Of a DNA stretch of 64,000 nt, positions 25,379 through 34,148 are shown one piece after another. The notes under the pieces are model-generated. The model was not told the origin of the DNA. It ran no database searches and saw only the letters and a list, made by a program, of their open reading frames with translations. The stretch's first letter is position 1. Each line of letters opens with the position of its first letter. A program made the translations under genes and the position numbers. Location: assembly GCF_003260995.1 (NCBI RefSeq), contig NZ_CP030040.1, positions 1,463,736 to 1,527,735 of the forward strand, read 5' to 3'. The DNA is from Acetobacterium sp. KB-1. Its GTDB lineage: Bacteria; Bacillota; Clostridia; Eubacteriales; Eubacteriaceae.

Positions 25379-26370
25379 ACCTCAATCAGCTCGTCTTCTT
25401 CAAAGTTCTTTACCGCTTTTTTTCCTAGAATTTCGAACCACTTCATTGGTGATACCCCATTTCCCGGACGTTTTACTGTCAAATTTTCTTCTGTAAACAA
25501 TTCACCTTTAGTAATTTTTCTTTCAGCAACAATACTTTTCCTTGCAATACTAATGTTTTTCTTTTCCGATTCTGCAGGCTGCTTAACACCATCCCCCAGA
25601 GCTTTTTCAAGATGACGAATGGCTCCTACCATTGCCTTAAGCTCGTTAGGTTCCAGACTGGCATTATGATCTGGCCCGTCCAAATTTCGATCCAGAGTAA
25701 AGTGTTTTTCTATAATAGTCGCACCCATAGCCACTGCTGCAATTGGAATCTCAATTCCCATTGTATGGTCCGAATATCCGACTGGTAAATCGAAATTTTT
25801 CAGCATGGTTAGCATCGCATTTAAATTGACGTCCTCATAGGGGGTTGGATATTCGGTTGTGCAATGGAGCAACGAAATTTTCTCAGTTCCATATTTTTTT
25901 AGAATATAAACAGCGTCTTCAACTTCATTCAAAGTCGCCATTCCAGTAGAAAGTATAACCGGTAATTTAGTATTGGCAATTTTAATTAAATATGGTAAAT
26001 TCGTAATCTCACCTGATGGAATCTTCCAGCATTTTAATCCGATGCTATATAAAAACTCAAGACTCTCCAAGTCAAAGGGGCTAGACAAAAATTCTATGCC
26101 AAATTTATCACAACAATTTTTCAACTCAATAAAATCATTTTTTGACAATTCCAGTTTTTTCAGCATTTCTAATTGATTTTCATCTTTCCCAGTCGACTTT
26201 TCCTGATATTCTGCTTTTGGAGATTTGGCAATTACCAGTTTTTCAGCGCAAAAGGTTTGAAACTTTATGGCATCGACTCCTGATACTTTTGCTATCTGTA
26301 TCATTTTTTTTGCCAACTCAAACTGACCATTGTGATTTACTCCCGCTTCTGCTATAATATAGACACTCAA
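25375..26370 (-). CDS. Nonulosonate synthase (NeuB/LegI type)
   Basis: A 331-residue TIM-barrel synthase that condenses phosphoenolpyruvate with a hexosamine to a nine-carbon sugar. AEAGVNHNG at the N terminus, KFQTF, EFLSSPFD, IPSGEI and HCTTEYP are NeuB-family motifs; the C-terminal 60 residues form the SAF/antifreeze-like domain. Which hexosamine is used follows from the neighbours: a LegG-like epimerase and no PseG-like gene. Confidence 0.93.
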   Translation of the reverse strand: MSVYIIAEAGVNHNGQFELAKKMIQIAKVSGVDAIKFQTFCAEKLVIAKSPKAEYQEKSTGKDENQLEMLKKLELSKNDFIELKNCCDKFGIEFLSSPFDLESLEFLYSIGLKCWKIPSGEITNLPYLIKIANTKLPVILSTGMATLNEVEDAVYILKKYGTEKISLLHCTTEYPTPYEDVNLNAMLTMLKNFDLPVGYSDHTMGIEIPIAAVAMGATIIEKHFTLDRNLDGPDHNASLEPNELKAMVGAIRHLEKALGDGVKQPAESEKKNISIARKSIVAERKITKGELFTEENLTVKRPGNGVSPMKWFEILGKKAVKNFEEDELIEV

Positions 26371-27011
26371 TTATTATCCACCTTTCGACAAGGATTTCCA
26401 AATGCAACGCAGTTTTCCTCAACATTGTTCACCACTACACTGCCCATTCCGATGATTGTTTGATCTCCTATGATGGTATTTTGACGTATGACACTACCAG
26501 CGCCTATATGTGTCTTTTCCCCAATAGTAACATTCCCACTGATGATAGAACCAGGAGCTATGTGCGCAAAATCAGCAATGCCGCAGTCATGTTCAATGAT
26601 ACAGCCAGTGTTTAGAATAACACACTTTCCAATTGTCGTGTCTGCATTGATGATCACATTTTTACCAGCAAAACTGCCTTCAGAAACACTCGCATACTGA
26701 CTGATATTTGCCGAAAAATGGCTAATTACTGGTAGATAAAAACCCAAACTTTTAATCTGTTTATATAAGCTTATTCGCTTATTTGGATTTCCAATACTGC
26801 CCAAACTAATAAAAGCATCCTTAAAACCTTCATAAAAAAAATGTTTCAGCTCTCGATCGGTGCCTATAATCTTACAATCTAGAATTTGTTTTCCGACATT
26901 CTCAGAAACATCAATAATCCCAATATCTTCATAATCATTTCTAGATTCAACCGCCTCAATTACTGTTTTGCAGTGTCCCCCTCCACCAATCAAAAGTAAC
27001 TTTTTACTCAT
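26367..27011 (-). CDS. Sugar O/N-acetyltransferase (PglD/NeuD type)
   Basis: A 214-residue left-handed beta-helix acyltransferase. LLLIGGGGHCKTVIEAV is the N-terminal Rossmann-like part that recognises the sugar nucleotide; the C-terminal hexapeptide repeats run from about residue 105 to the end, with HDCGI bearing the likely catalytic His. In the legionaminate route it could be the LegH N-acetyltransferase. It overlaps the previous gene by 8 bases and the next by 4. Confidence 0.88.
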   Translation of the reverse strand: MSKKLLLIGGGGHCKTVIEAVESRNDYEDIGIIDVSENVGKQILDCKIIGTDRELKHFFYEGFKDAFISLGSIGNPNKRISLYKQIKSLGFYLPVISHFSANISQYASVSEGSFAGKNVIINADTTIGKCVILNTGCIIEHDCGIADFAHIAPGSIISGNVTIGEKTHIGAGSVIRQNTIIGDQTIIGMGSVVVNNVEENCVAFGNPCRKVDNN

Positions 27012-28050
27012 CCTTTTCCAACCTTTTTCGCATAATTTCTAGTTCATCTAATTGTCCCATATCCAACCAGGCATTCTCACTAATAGGAAAGACCCCAATT
27101 TTTTCTCCCTGATTGCGATACTTCTCAATAATATCCGGAAAACCCATTTCTTTATCCGCTTCAATTTCGACAACAACCCGGCCATCAACCACATACATAC
27201 CGGTATTGACAAATATAGAGATCTCTGGTTTTTCTTTCATCTCATCAATCTCTCCCGTTTCATTGATTTCCACCACACCATAAGGTATTCGTATTCGTTT
27301 CATAGAACAGATCATCGTAATAAAGTTGCCCTGTTTTTGATGGAATGTCATTATTTTCTGATAGTCTTCATCAATGAGAATGTCACAATTGGATAAAATA
27401 AAAGTCGAAGTTATTTTTCCTTTTAATAGGCTCAGGCCACCGCCTGTACCCAGAAGTTTTTTTTCATCAATATAATTGAGCTGATATGCTTTCTCCAGAT
27501 CATTAAAATACGCTTTTATCATATTCTTTTTATGATTAAGAATAAGATAGAACTCACTGCATCCATTTTCCACAAAGCGATTGATGATGTGTTCAGCAAT
27601 GGGGATTTCACCAATGGGAATGAGGGGTTTGGGAAGAATTTTGGTATAGGGATACAGTCGTGTTCCCAAACCTCCAGCCATGATCACTACTGGTATATTG
27701 AGTGTACTTTTTTTCTCAACTTTTTCATCATTCCAAATTATAATAGAAATAATGTTGTGATCCTCATCTACAATCGGAACCCCTTCAATAAAATTTTGTT
27801 TTATATAATCCTTCGCTTTATTCTTTTCACTTTCATGTAAATACTTGGGCTTGTAATTTGCCAGCTCTTTAACTTTTGCGTCCAAGCTTCCTTTTTTAAG
27901 AATCCAGCGACGAACATCGCCATCTGTTAGTGCTGCGACAAATTGTCCTTTTTTTGTCACAAATAGCACTTTTCTTGCGGCATTTTCCAGTTGAGACATG
28001 GCTTCCAGCAAAGATCTGTTTTCATCAATCAGAAAATCTTTAATTTCCAT
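27004..28050 (-). CDS. CBS-domain sugar nucleotidyltransferase (PtmE-like)
   Basis: A 348-residue protein: CBS pair in residues 1-115 and a nucleotidyltransferase domain from about 120 with GGLGTRLYPYTKILPKPL. In Campylobacter, PtmE of this layout makes the GDP-glucosamine that starts legionaminate synthesis. The CBS pair suggests nucleotide or SAM control. It starts the run of sugar genes that precede legB at 55 bases. Confidence 0.82.
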   Translation of the reverse strand: MEIKDFLIDENRSLLEAMSQLENAARKVLFVTKKGQFVAALTDGDVRRWILKKGSLDAKVKELANYKPKYLHESEKNKAKDYIKQNFIEGVPIVDEDHNIISIIIWNDEKVEKKSTLNIPVVIMAGGLGTRLYPYTKILPKPLIPIGEIPIAEHIINRFVENGCSEFYLILNHKKNMIKAYFNDLEKAYQLNYIDEKKLLGTGGGLSLLKGKITSTFILSNCDILIDEDYQKIMTFHQKQGNFITMICSMKRIRIPYGVVEINETGEIDEMKEKPEISIFVNTGMYVVDGRVVVEIEADKEMGFPDIIEKYRNQGEKIGVFPISENAWLDMGQLDELEIMRKRLEKDE

Positions 28051-28104
28051 TAGTAAATCCTTTACTACTTCTTGTGTTACATTTTAAATAATAAGTAGTG
28101 CCTT

Positions 28105-29085
28105 TCAAAGATTATAAATATCTGCTTTATATTTACCCATATTTTTCCGGAAAAAACCAATGGTTTCATTTAACCCTTCTTCAAGAGAATATACCGGCCT
28201 CCAATCAGTCAAATGCATAATCTTTTCATTGGAACCTAGCAATCGACTAACCTCACTCTTTTCGGGGCGAAGACGTTCTTCTTCACAGACAATTCTAGCC
28301 TTAGGATTAATTTGCCTTATCAACTCTCTTGCCAATTCACCAATAGTAATTTCCCGTTGGGTCGCAATATTGATCTCTTCTCCAATGGTTTTATCTCTTT
28401 TGGCAATTTCAAGAAAACCATTTACCGTGTCTTTTACATAATTAAAATCACGGGTTGGTGACAATAAACCAAGTTTGATTTCTTCTTTGCCTGATAAAAG
28501 CTGGGTAATAATCGTTGGAATAACCGCTCTGGCCGATTGCCGTGGACCATAGGTATTAAATGGTCTAACGATTGTAACTGGTGTACTAAAGCTCCGATAA
28601 AACGATTCTGCCAGACGATCCGCACCGATTTTTGTAGCCGAATAAGGGGACTGTCCCTGAAAAGGGTGCTTTTCATCAATGGGAACATATTGAGCGGTTC
28701 CATAAACTTCAGAGGTGGACGTTACTAAAATTCTTGAGGTATCCAGGTCTCTCGCAGCCTGCAATATGTTTAGTGTTCCTTTAATATTCGTATCCACATA
28801 TGTGTCTGGAGAATGATAAGAAAAAGGAATCGCTATCAGTGCCGCCAGATGATAAACTTCATCAATCCCTCTCATGGCAATGCGTACACCATTTGGATCG
28901 CGGATATCACCTGTCATAACCTCAATTTCATTTAAAATATTATTGGGTAAGGTATCCAGCCATCCCCAAGTATTAAACGAGTTATAAAACACAAAAGCTC
29001 TGACCTTATGACCACTTTTTACAAGTTCTTCAACCAGATGACTCCCGATAAAACCATCTGCTCCTGTTACTAGAATCTTCTTCAT
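28105..29085 (-). CDS. NDP-sugar 4,6-dehydratase (LegB type)
   Basis: A 326-residue extended SDR enzyme. NAD-binding GADGFIGSH (residues 8-16), STSEVYG near 123-129, and the catalytic Tyr148-Lys152 pair (YSATK). It would turn the NDP-N-acetylglucosamine into the 4-keto-6-deoxy sugar at the head of legionaminate synthesis. The 4-keto sugar normally goes to a PLP aminotransferase (LegC); none is found in this window. The start overlaps the stop of the Maf gene by 4 bases. Confidence 0.85.
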   Translation of the reverse strand: MKKILVTGADGFIGSHLVEELVKSGHKVRAFVFYNSFNTWGWLDTLPNNILNEIEVMTGDIRDPNGVRIAMRGIDEVYHLAALIAIPFSYHSPDTYVDTNIKGTLNILQAARDLDTSRILVTSTSEVYGTAQYVPIDEKHPFQGQSPYSATKIGADRLAESFYRSFSTPVTIVRPFNTYGPRQSARAVIPTIITQLLSGKEEIKLGLLSPTRDFNYVKDTVNGFLEIAKRDKTIGEEINIATQREITIGELARELIRQINPKARIVCEEERLRPEKSEVSRLLGSNEKIMHLTDWRPVYSLEEGLNETIGFFRKNMGKYKADIYNL

Positions 29086-30935
29086 TCGCTCACCTTTGTA
29101 TAATTTTTGATCGTATTATCTAAAACAGTGACGATGCCTCGATTCAATTCCATATCCTGAAGTAAATGATTGATGAAAATCTCAGTAGGTTTCGTGATTT
29201 TTTTATTTTTAATCATGACATTTTTTTCATTTTTGATACCGTTGGCCTTATTCACTAAAATAGCATATTCAACACGATTGATAGGTTGTGCAATACAACT
29301 GAAGAAATCATTGCTCTCCAGTTCTTTTATTGAAACTTCCAATTGACTGATTAATGTGTCAATTCTTTTAACATCAGTAATTTTTTTAAGATCTTCGATA
29401 ATCCTTTTAGTGTTTGTCAATTGATTTAGGTAAAGCTGAAATGCTATCTTAAAATCCTGTAACTGCTGAATTAAATAAATTTTATTATAATGTTCCTGAA
29501 ACTCTAGACTAAATTCATTTCCATCCATAATTTTTTCGGTTAAAGTTTCTTGAATCAGTTTGCTTAGTCGTAAATATTTTGCCCCTACAATGCTTGCACC
29601 ATCAACCGTTGTATTAAAAACTTCTACATTAAAATTTTCAATGGACATTTCTAGCTGCTTTTTCATCTGCAGCATATGTTCGGACGTTTCAACAAGCTCG
29701 CCGTTCACATTTTCAACAGAACACAATTCAAAACGTTCAGTATCAACCTCATTTGAACGATGTGTAACACCGCTTGCATATACCTTACGATTGGTATATG
29801 ATAAATTCTGGCCAACTAAAATAATGCGCTTAAAGCCTAATTTTACTAGCAATTCAAACGTTACAACCGCGATCGACGATGCATCCGTAACTTTTTCTAT
29901 TTCTTCTTTGTCCACTCTTTTTAGAAAGTAATCTGATACCGAATCTTGTGTTGTGATAGTATGCAACTTAGGTCCTTTATAATCGGCTAATACTTCATAT
30001 GCCACACTCGATCCGAAAATCATTGGAATGTTATTAATACCGCGTTCATTAATATTGTTAAATACCAATCTATTGTTTTCTGTGGGATCGTAAGTAGTCA
30101 TCACATCGGGATAAATACCATGATGAATTAACGTATTGATGCTTGTTCCTACAGAGAAAATAAATGCCAAATGATTGCTTTTAATATTCTTAAGATTCTC
30201 AATTTCGTAATCCAACGAGGGCCCAGCAGAGACTAAAATTGCCGTTTTATCTCGAAATTGACCCCTGTTATCTGTTAAAATATTCGGAGTTGTTAAAACT
30301 GTTTTAAAATTATTCACACTATTGATAATCCACCGTTTTTTAAATGCATAATTAACGCTTAACGCACTTCGTTGGTTTTTTACCAACTGCATATAATCAG
30401 ATAAAAAAGTTTCATATTCTGAAATAAATATTTTAGAATAAACAGGAAGTACACAGATCACAAAGTGTTTATCTCCTGATTGAACGAGAGCATTATAAAG
30501 CGCTGCAACATTATTATCACAACGAAAAGTAACCATATTTTTGAGTGGCAGTTTTTTGAATGGTTTCTGATCCAAATAAGCAGTGACAACTTCAATTGAT
30601 GGCTCGAAGATAGAGAAGCTGATATCACTGAAGCGCTTCGTAAATTCATCAATGTGATAACCCAGACCCAGACCATAAAAAATCACATGAGTTTCAGGCG
30701 TCATTGCTTCATCACCAACAAGTTTGTCGATGATTGATGTGGCCTCGCGAAGCGGATTGTATTTACTGTGAACAAACAGTGACTGTTCGCCCGTAAAATA
30801 TTTTAAAGTTTGATTACCATCAGCGGCTTTCTCGACTGAAAAACTAGCTTGATTACTACTTTCTTCCCAATTCTTAACAGCTTCGTAAATCTCCGGATAT
30901 TGTTTTTTCATTAAAACAATATTATCAGCTAGCAT
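29082..30935 (-). CDS. Flagellin glycosyltransferase, Maf family (DUF115)
   Basis: A 617-residue motility-accessory-factor protein. SAGPSLDYEIENL at about residue 240 and later LVGQNLSYT are features of the DUF115/MptE-like fold. Maf proteins in Campylobacter, Aeromonas and Clostridium transfer nonulosonic acids (pseudaminic or legionaminic) from their CMP form to flagellin Ser/Thr. Its place between the nonulosonate operon and the flagellin gene fits exactly. It overlaps the previous gene by 11 bases and legB by 4. Confidence 0.9.
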   Translation of the reverse strand: MLADNIVLMKKQYPEIYEAVKNWEESSNQASFSVEKAADGNQTLKYFTGEQSLFVHSKYNPLREATSIIDKLVGDEAMTPETHVIFYGLGLGYHIDEFTKRFSDISFSIFEPSIEVVTAYLDQKPFKKLPLKNMVTFRCDNNVAALYNALVQSGDKHFVICVLPVYSKIFISEYETFLSDYMQLVKNQRSALSVNYAFKKRWIINSVNNFKTVLTTPNILTDNRGQFRDKTAILVSAGPSLDYEIENLKNIKSNHLAFIFSVGTSINTLIHHGIYPDVMTTYDPTENNRLVFNNINERGINNIPMIFGSSVAYEVLADYKGPKLHTITTQDSVSDYFLKRVDKEEIEKVTDASSIAVVTFELLVKLGFKRIILVGQNLSYTNRKVYASGVTHRSNEVDTERFELCSVENVNGELVETSEHMLQMKKQLEMSIENFNVEVFNTTVDGASIVGAKYLRLSKLIQETLTEKIMDGNEFSLEFQEHYNKIYLIQQLQDFKIAFQLYLNQLTNTKRIIEDLKKITDVKRIDTLISQLEVSIKELESNDFFSCIAQPINRVEYAILVNKANGIKNEKNVMIKNKKITKPTEIFINHLLQDMELNRGIVTVLDNTIKNYTKVSE

Positions 30936-31548
30936 GATGATTTCCTCCCGGTGCCATTAAAAGCTGTAAATTATGCTCGGCGTTTTCAAATAGCGACAGA
31001 ACTTCATATTGTAACAAATCACCAATCAGAATATGATCATGATTTTGCATTGCATGACTCAGCTCTAGAATAATTGTATTCAGACCAGTTATGTTCTGTA
31101 CATATTCATTCCAGACTTCATGATTCGTTATGATTGTTTCTAGATTACTGATGCGGTCTATTTTTATCACTGTTTCCAACATCCACTGTAACCCTTCAAA
31201 CAAATCAGCCAAATCTGTCCATGATTTGCTTTGAGGGCTTTGATAAAACTCCTCCGATAGGGATTTCAAGCGTGTTTTAGCATTTAGAATATAATCATCC
31301 GTAGAAATGACTATATCATTAACCATTCTCTTATCATCCTTTACTTTCACAACTACCTCCTGAATTGATTCCATGTTATCTGCGAAATACTTCTTAAAAT
31401 TATCATTGACTTGTATCCCATCGATTTCAAAAAAATCAAATTCTTGATTATAATCATGCAATTTATCATCAATCAAACTAAAAATACCATCAATATTTTC
31501 GATCCGATTTTCAGTTTCAAAGCTCTCCTGGCTAAATACTATTTTCAT
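30925..31548 (-). CDS. Unknown protein, first gene of the glycosylation operon
   Basis: A 207-residue, acidic, largely helical protein without signal peptide or membrane segment. Not recognised. It starts the operon, is coupled to maf by an 11-base overlap, and has a sigma-28-type promoter 56 bases upstream. A role as partner or chaperone of Maf or flagellin is possible; I see no catalytic motif. Start ATG at 31548 is in line with the promoter position. Confidence 0.75.
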   Translation of the reverse strand: MKIVFSQESFETENRIENIDGIFSLIDDKLHDYNQEFDFFEIDGIQVNDNFKKYFADNMESIQEVVVKVKDDKRMVNDIVISTDDYILNAKTRLKSLSEEFYQSPQSKSWTDLADLFEGLQWMLETVIKIDRISNLETIITNHEVWNEYVQNITGLNTIILELSHAMQNHDHILIGDLLQYEVLSLFENAEHNLQLLMAPGGNHHAS

Positions 31549-31603
31549 GATTCACCAATCCTAATCTATTTTTATTCTGTTTGTTTATGGATGTTCTCAT
31601 TAG

Positions 31604-31630
31604 TTATCGACAAATTGAACTAATTCTTTA
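31604..31630 (-). promoter_or_regulatory. Sigma-28-like promoter for glycosylation operon
   Basis: Minus strand: TAAA (31627-31630), 15 bases, then GTCGATAA (31604-31611). Two of eight -10 bases differ from GCCGATAT. About 56 bases upstream of the first gene at 31548. Confidence 0.6.
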
Positions 31631-31741
31631 GATAACCCCCGATTAATTTCAATCAATACTATGAGTGGTTTACGTCAAATTCTTTCTTTTAGTATACGTG
31701 TTTATTTATATTTTGTAAAGGATGCTCATATTTTTTGCAAT

Positions 31742-31770
31742 AAAAAAACCGCCTTACGGCGGTTTTTATT
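31742..31770 (-). terminator. Rho-independent terminator after flagellin
   Basis: AAAAACCGCC/GGCGGTTTTT with a TTAC loop and flanking A/T runs, 11 bases after the flagellin stop. Strong, GC-rich stem, works in either direction. Confidence 0.9.
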
Positions 31771-31780
31771 TTGATAGTTA

Positions 31781-33082
31781 TTATTGTAATAACTGTAATA
31801 CGCTCTGTGGTTGTTGATTTGCTTGTGCAAGCATTGATTGAGCAGCCTGAGAAAGGATATTGTTCTTGGTGAATTCCATCATTTCTTTAGCCATATCAAC
31901 GTCGCGGATACGAGATTCTGCAGAGGTTAAGTTTTCAGCAGATGTACCCAGGTTGTTGATGGTGTGTTCCAAACGATTCTGGACAGCCCCAAGCTTAGCT
32001 CTTTGAGAAGAAACATTTGCAATTGCCTCATCAATTGTTTTAATTGCACTGTTTGCAGTTGATTGTTTGGTTAAGTCAAGATTGTTAATACCAAGTTCTG
32101 TTGCGCTCATGTTATCAATTCCTAAGGTAGTCGATTGCCCAGTATTTGCACCAATCTGGAATGTCAAGACATTGCTTGCATCGACAACAACAGAACCCGA
32201 TGCAGTCGCAGCATCATAGTCAAGTTCAATGTTAATCCCCTTGACTTCAGTTCCTGCAGCATTTTTAACTGTGATGGTTTCTTGTTTTGCAGCAGTGATA
32301 TTAAAAGATAATGCACCATCTTTTGCCTCAGCTACAGCTCCACTGATATTGATTCCACCAATGACTTTTGAAGTACCGGTTGTATCTATTGATTCAATTA
32401 ATCGACCATCAACATCAGTCAATGTAGCAGTTTTTGCTGTATTATCAATCGTAATATTATAAGAGCCCACAGCTAAATCTGAAGTATTAAATAATGCAGC
32501 GACAGTACCTGAAAAAGCAGATCCAGATGCGATAGCACCAGCAGCACCAGTTGCTGCTGTGACAGTTGCCACAACATTGTAAGTTCCTCCAGCAACACCC
32601 GCTTCAACGCTTACTTGGTCTTCATTGGTAATACCGGCAACTGTAGTAGTTGTTTTAATCGCTTTGTCACCATTCAACAGTTTTTGAGTATTAAACTCAG
32701 TATCACTTGAAATACGATCGATTTCTTTTGTTAACTGGTTGATTTCTTTTTGAATTTCACCACGATCTGCATCGGTGTTAGTATCATTTGAAGATTGTAC
32801 TGCCAGTTCTCTCATTCTTTGAAGAATGGAATGTGTTTCGTTTAATGCACCTTCAGCAGTTTGGATTAGTGAAATACCATCATTTGCATTTGTTGAAGCT
32901 GTGTTTAAACCAGAAATCTGACCACGCATTTTTTCTGAAATTGCCAAACCTGCGGCGTTATCGCCTGCTCGGTTGATTTTTAAACCTGAAGATAATTTTT
33001 CTAATGACTTAGAAGTAGCCGCCGTGTTTGCAGATAACTTGTTATAAGTGTTAAGTGCTGCGATGTTATGATTGATTCTCAT
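31781..33082 (-). CDS. fliC: Flagellin
   Basis: A 433-residue filament subunit. The N-terminal block MRINHNIAALNTYN and the C-terminal block ILSQAAQSMLAQANQQPQSV are the conserved D0/D1 helices. The middle (about 140-325) is variable and rich in Thr, Ser, Ala and Gly: likely the glycosylated surface domain. No cysteine is present. It is the main substrate expected for the Maf transferase. GGAGG precedes the ATG, and two sigma-28 promoters lie upstream in a long leader. Confidence 0.97.
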   Translation of the reverse strand: MRINHNIAALNTYNKLSANTAATSKSLEKLSSGLKINRAGDNAAGLAISEKMRGQISGLNTASTNANDGISLIQTAEGALNETHSILQRMRELAVQSSNDTNTDADRGEIQKEINQLTKEIDRISSDTEFNTQKLLNGDKAIKTTTTVAGITNEDQVSVEAGVAGGTYNVVATVTAATGAAGAIASGSAFSGTVAALFNTSDLAVGSYNITIDNTAKTATLTDVDGRLIESIDTTGTSKVIGGINISGAVAEAKDGALSFNITAAKQETITVKNAAGTEVKGINIELDYDAATASGSVVVDASNVLTFQIGANTGQSTTLGIDNMSATELGINNLDLTKQSTANSAIKTIDEAIANVSSQRAKLGAVQNRLEHTINNLGTSAENLTSAESRIRDVDMAKEMMEFTKNNILSQAAQSMLAQANQQPQSVLQLLQ

Positions 33083-33195
33083 TGTATTTTCCTCCGTTTT
33101 TTATTGATCGAAACCCTCGACCTGGGAATTTTGTTAGGCTTTCCTTCGTACGCAAGGCCTGCCAAATTATTAAAGCTTGTTCGCTCTTGTTATTA

Positions 33196-33222
33196 ATATC
33201 GTCTTATTCTGATTTTACTTTA
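33196..33222 (-). promoter_or_regulatory. Sigma-28 promoter P2 for flagellin
   Basis: Minus strand TAAA (33219-33222), 15 bases, GACGATAT (33196-33203). The transcribed side continues TAATAACAAGAG. About 105 bases upstream of the flagellin start. Confidence 0.8.
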
Positions 33223-33350
33223 GGTTTTTTTAGTATTATTTTTTATTTCTTCTACTAATTTTTCCCTATTCTAAATCTAACATAATCTGATACCAATAGC
33301 CGTATCGCCAAGAGATTAAGATTAATACTCTTTTTAATCTCTTGTTATTA

Positions 33351-33377
33351 ATATCGTCCTTCATCTTTTTTTCTTTA
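33351..33377 (-). promoter_or_regulatory. Sigma-28 promoter P1 for flagellin
   Basis: Minus strand TAAA (33374-33377), 15 bases, GACGATAT (33351-33358). The same TAATAACAAGAG follows. About 260 bases upstream of the flagellin start. The leader 33083-33464 otherwise holds no gene. Confidence 0.8.
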
Positions 33378-33464
33378 GCATTATTTCAACTTTTTTGCTA
33401 AATAAAAAGTTCTCTCAATCATCTGATTTAATATCATGACAATTCAGAGAACTTAATTTTATAT

Positions 33465-34067
33465 TCACGCTTTTTGGTTCAACTGTATGCCTGTTGATGG
33501 CTCAGCCTTTTGTTCAAAACCAATCGGCGGGCTGTAGCTTGGATCAGCACTGGGCGGAACATAGATTGGGCCACCAACATATTTAATAATGACCTCGGCT
33601 CGTTGGGTTACAACCATCTCAAGATCAGGCGGTAAAAACTCAGTTTTTAAATTATCTGCCGCCGGCATGCCACCAGGAAGGGCACTCATCGGAATGCTTA
33701 ATTGCATACTACCTGAATCTTCACGATCTTTATTATTAACCTTGTTTGCCATGGAGTTAATGCTTCGGTTCGCCTGGGTAAACCGGATCGCTCTTGAATC
33801 TCCATCCTCCATTTGGATGTTTAGTTTTAACTTTCCATCATCGCCTATTTTTGCAGTCGCTGTGTAGGTCGGATTATCCCAGTTATAGGTTGAACTAGGT
33901 ACAAATGAATCGCCCACTACAATTTTGATTGGTTCACGTTTGACGACTTGCTGCTGACTAACATTATTACTTGCATTAACAGCCTGCACCGATGAAAGTG
34001 CCAGCGTTTCTTTCTCAACAAATTCCAGTTTTATGGGTACTGTTTCGATGGTGATTAACGGTTCCAT
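33465..34067 (-). CDS. YviE-like protein (DUF6470)
   Basis: A 200-residue soluble protein with a beta-rich middle (VKREPIKIVVGDSFVPSSTY, then PTYTATAKIGDDGKLKLNIQ) and a Pro-rich end. Size, pattern and position between flgL and flagellin match B. subtilis YviE, of unknown function. In Bacillus fliW and csrA come next; neither is here. Confidence 0.75.
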   Translation of the reverse strand: MEPLITIETVPIKLEFVEKETLALSSVQAVNASNNVSQQQVVKREPIKIVVGDSFVPSSTYNWDNPTYTATAKIGDDGKLKLNIQMEDGDSRAIRFTQANRSINSMANKVNNKDREDSGSMQLSIPMSALPGGMPAADNLKTEFLPPDLEMVVTQRAEVIIKYVGGPIYVPPSADPSYSPPIGFEQKAEPSTGIQLNQKA

Positions 34068-34148
34068 TTTTCCTCCTTACTAAAGCTATTCTGATGACTA
34101 ACACATTCCAAAAATGCTTTGATTTTATTTATTACATCATTTATAATA

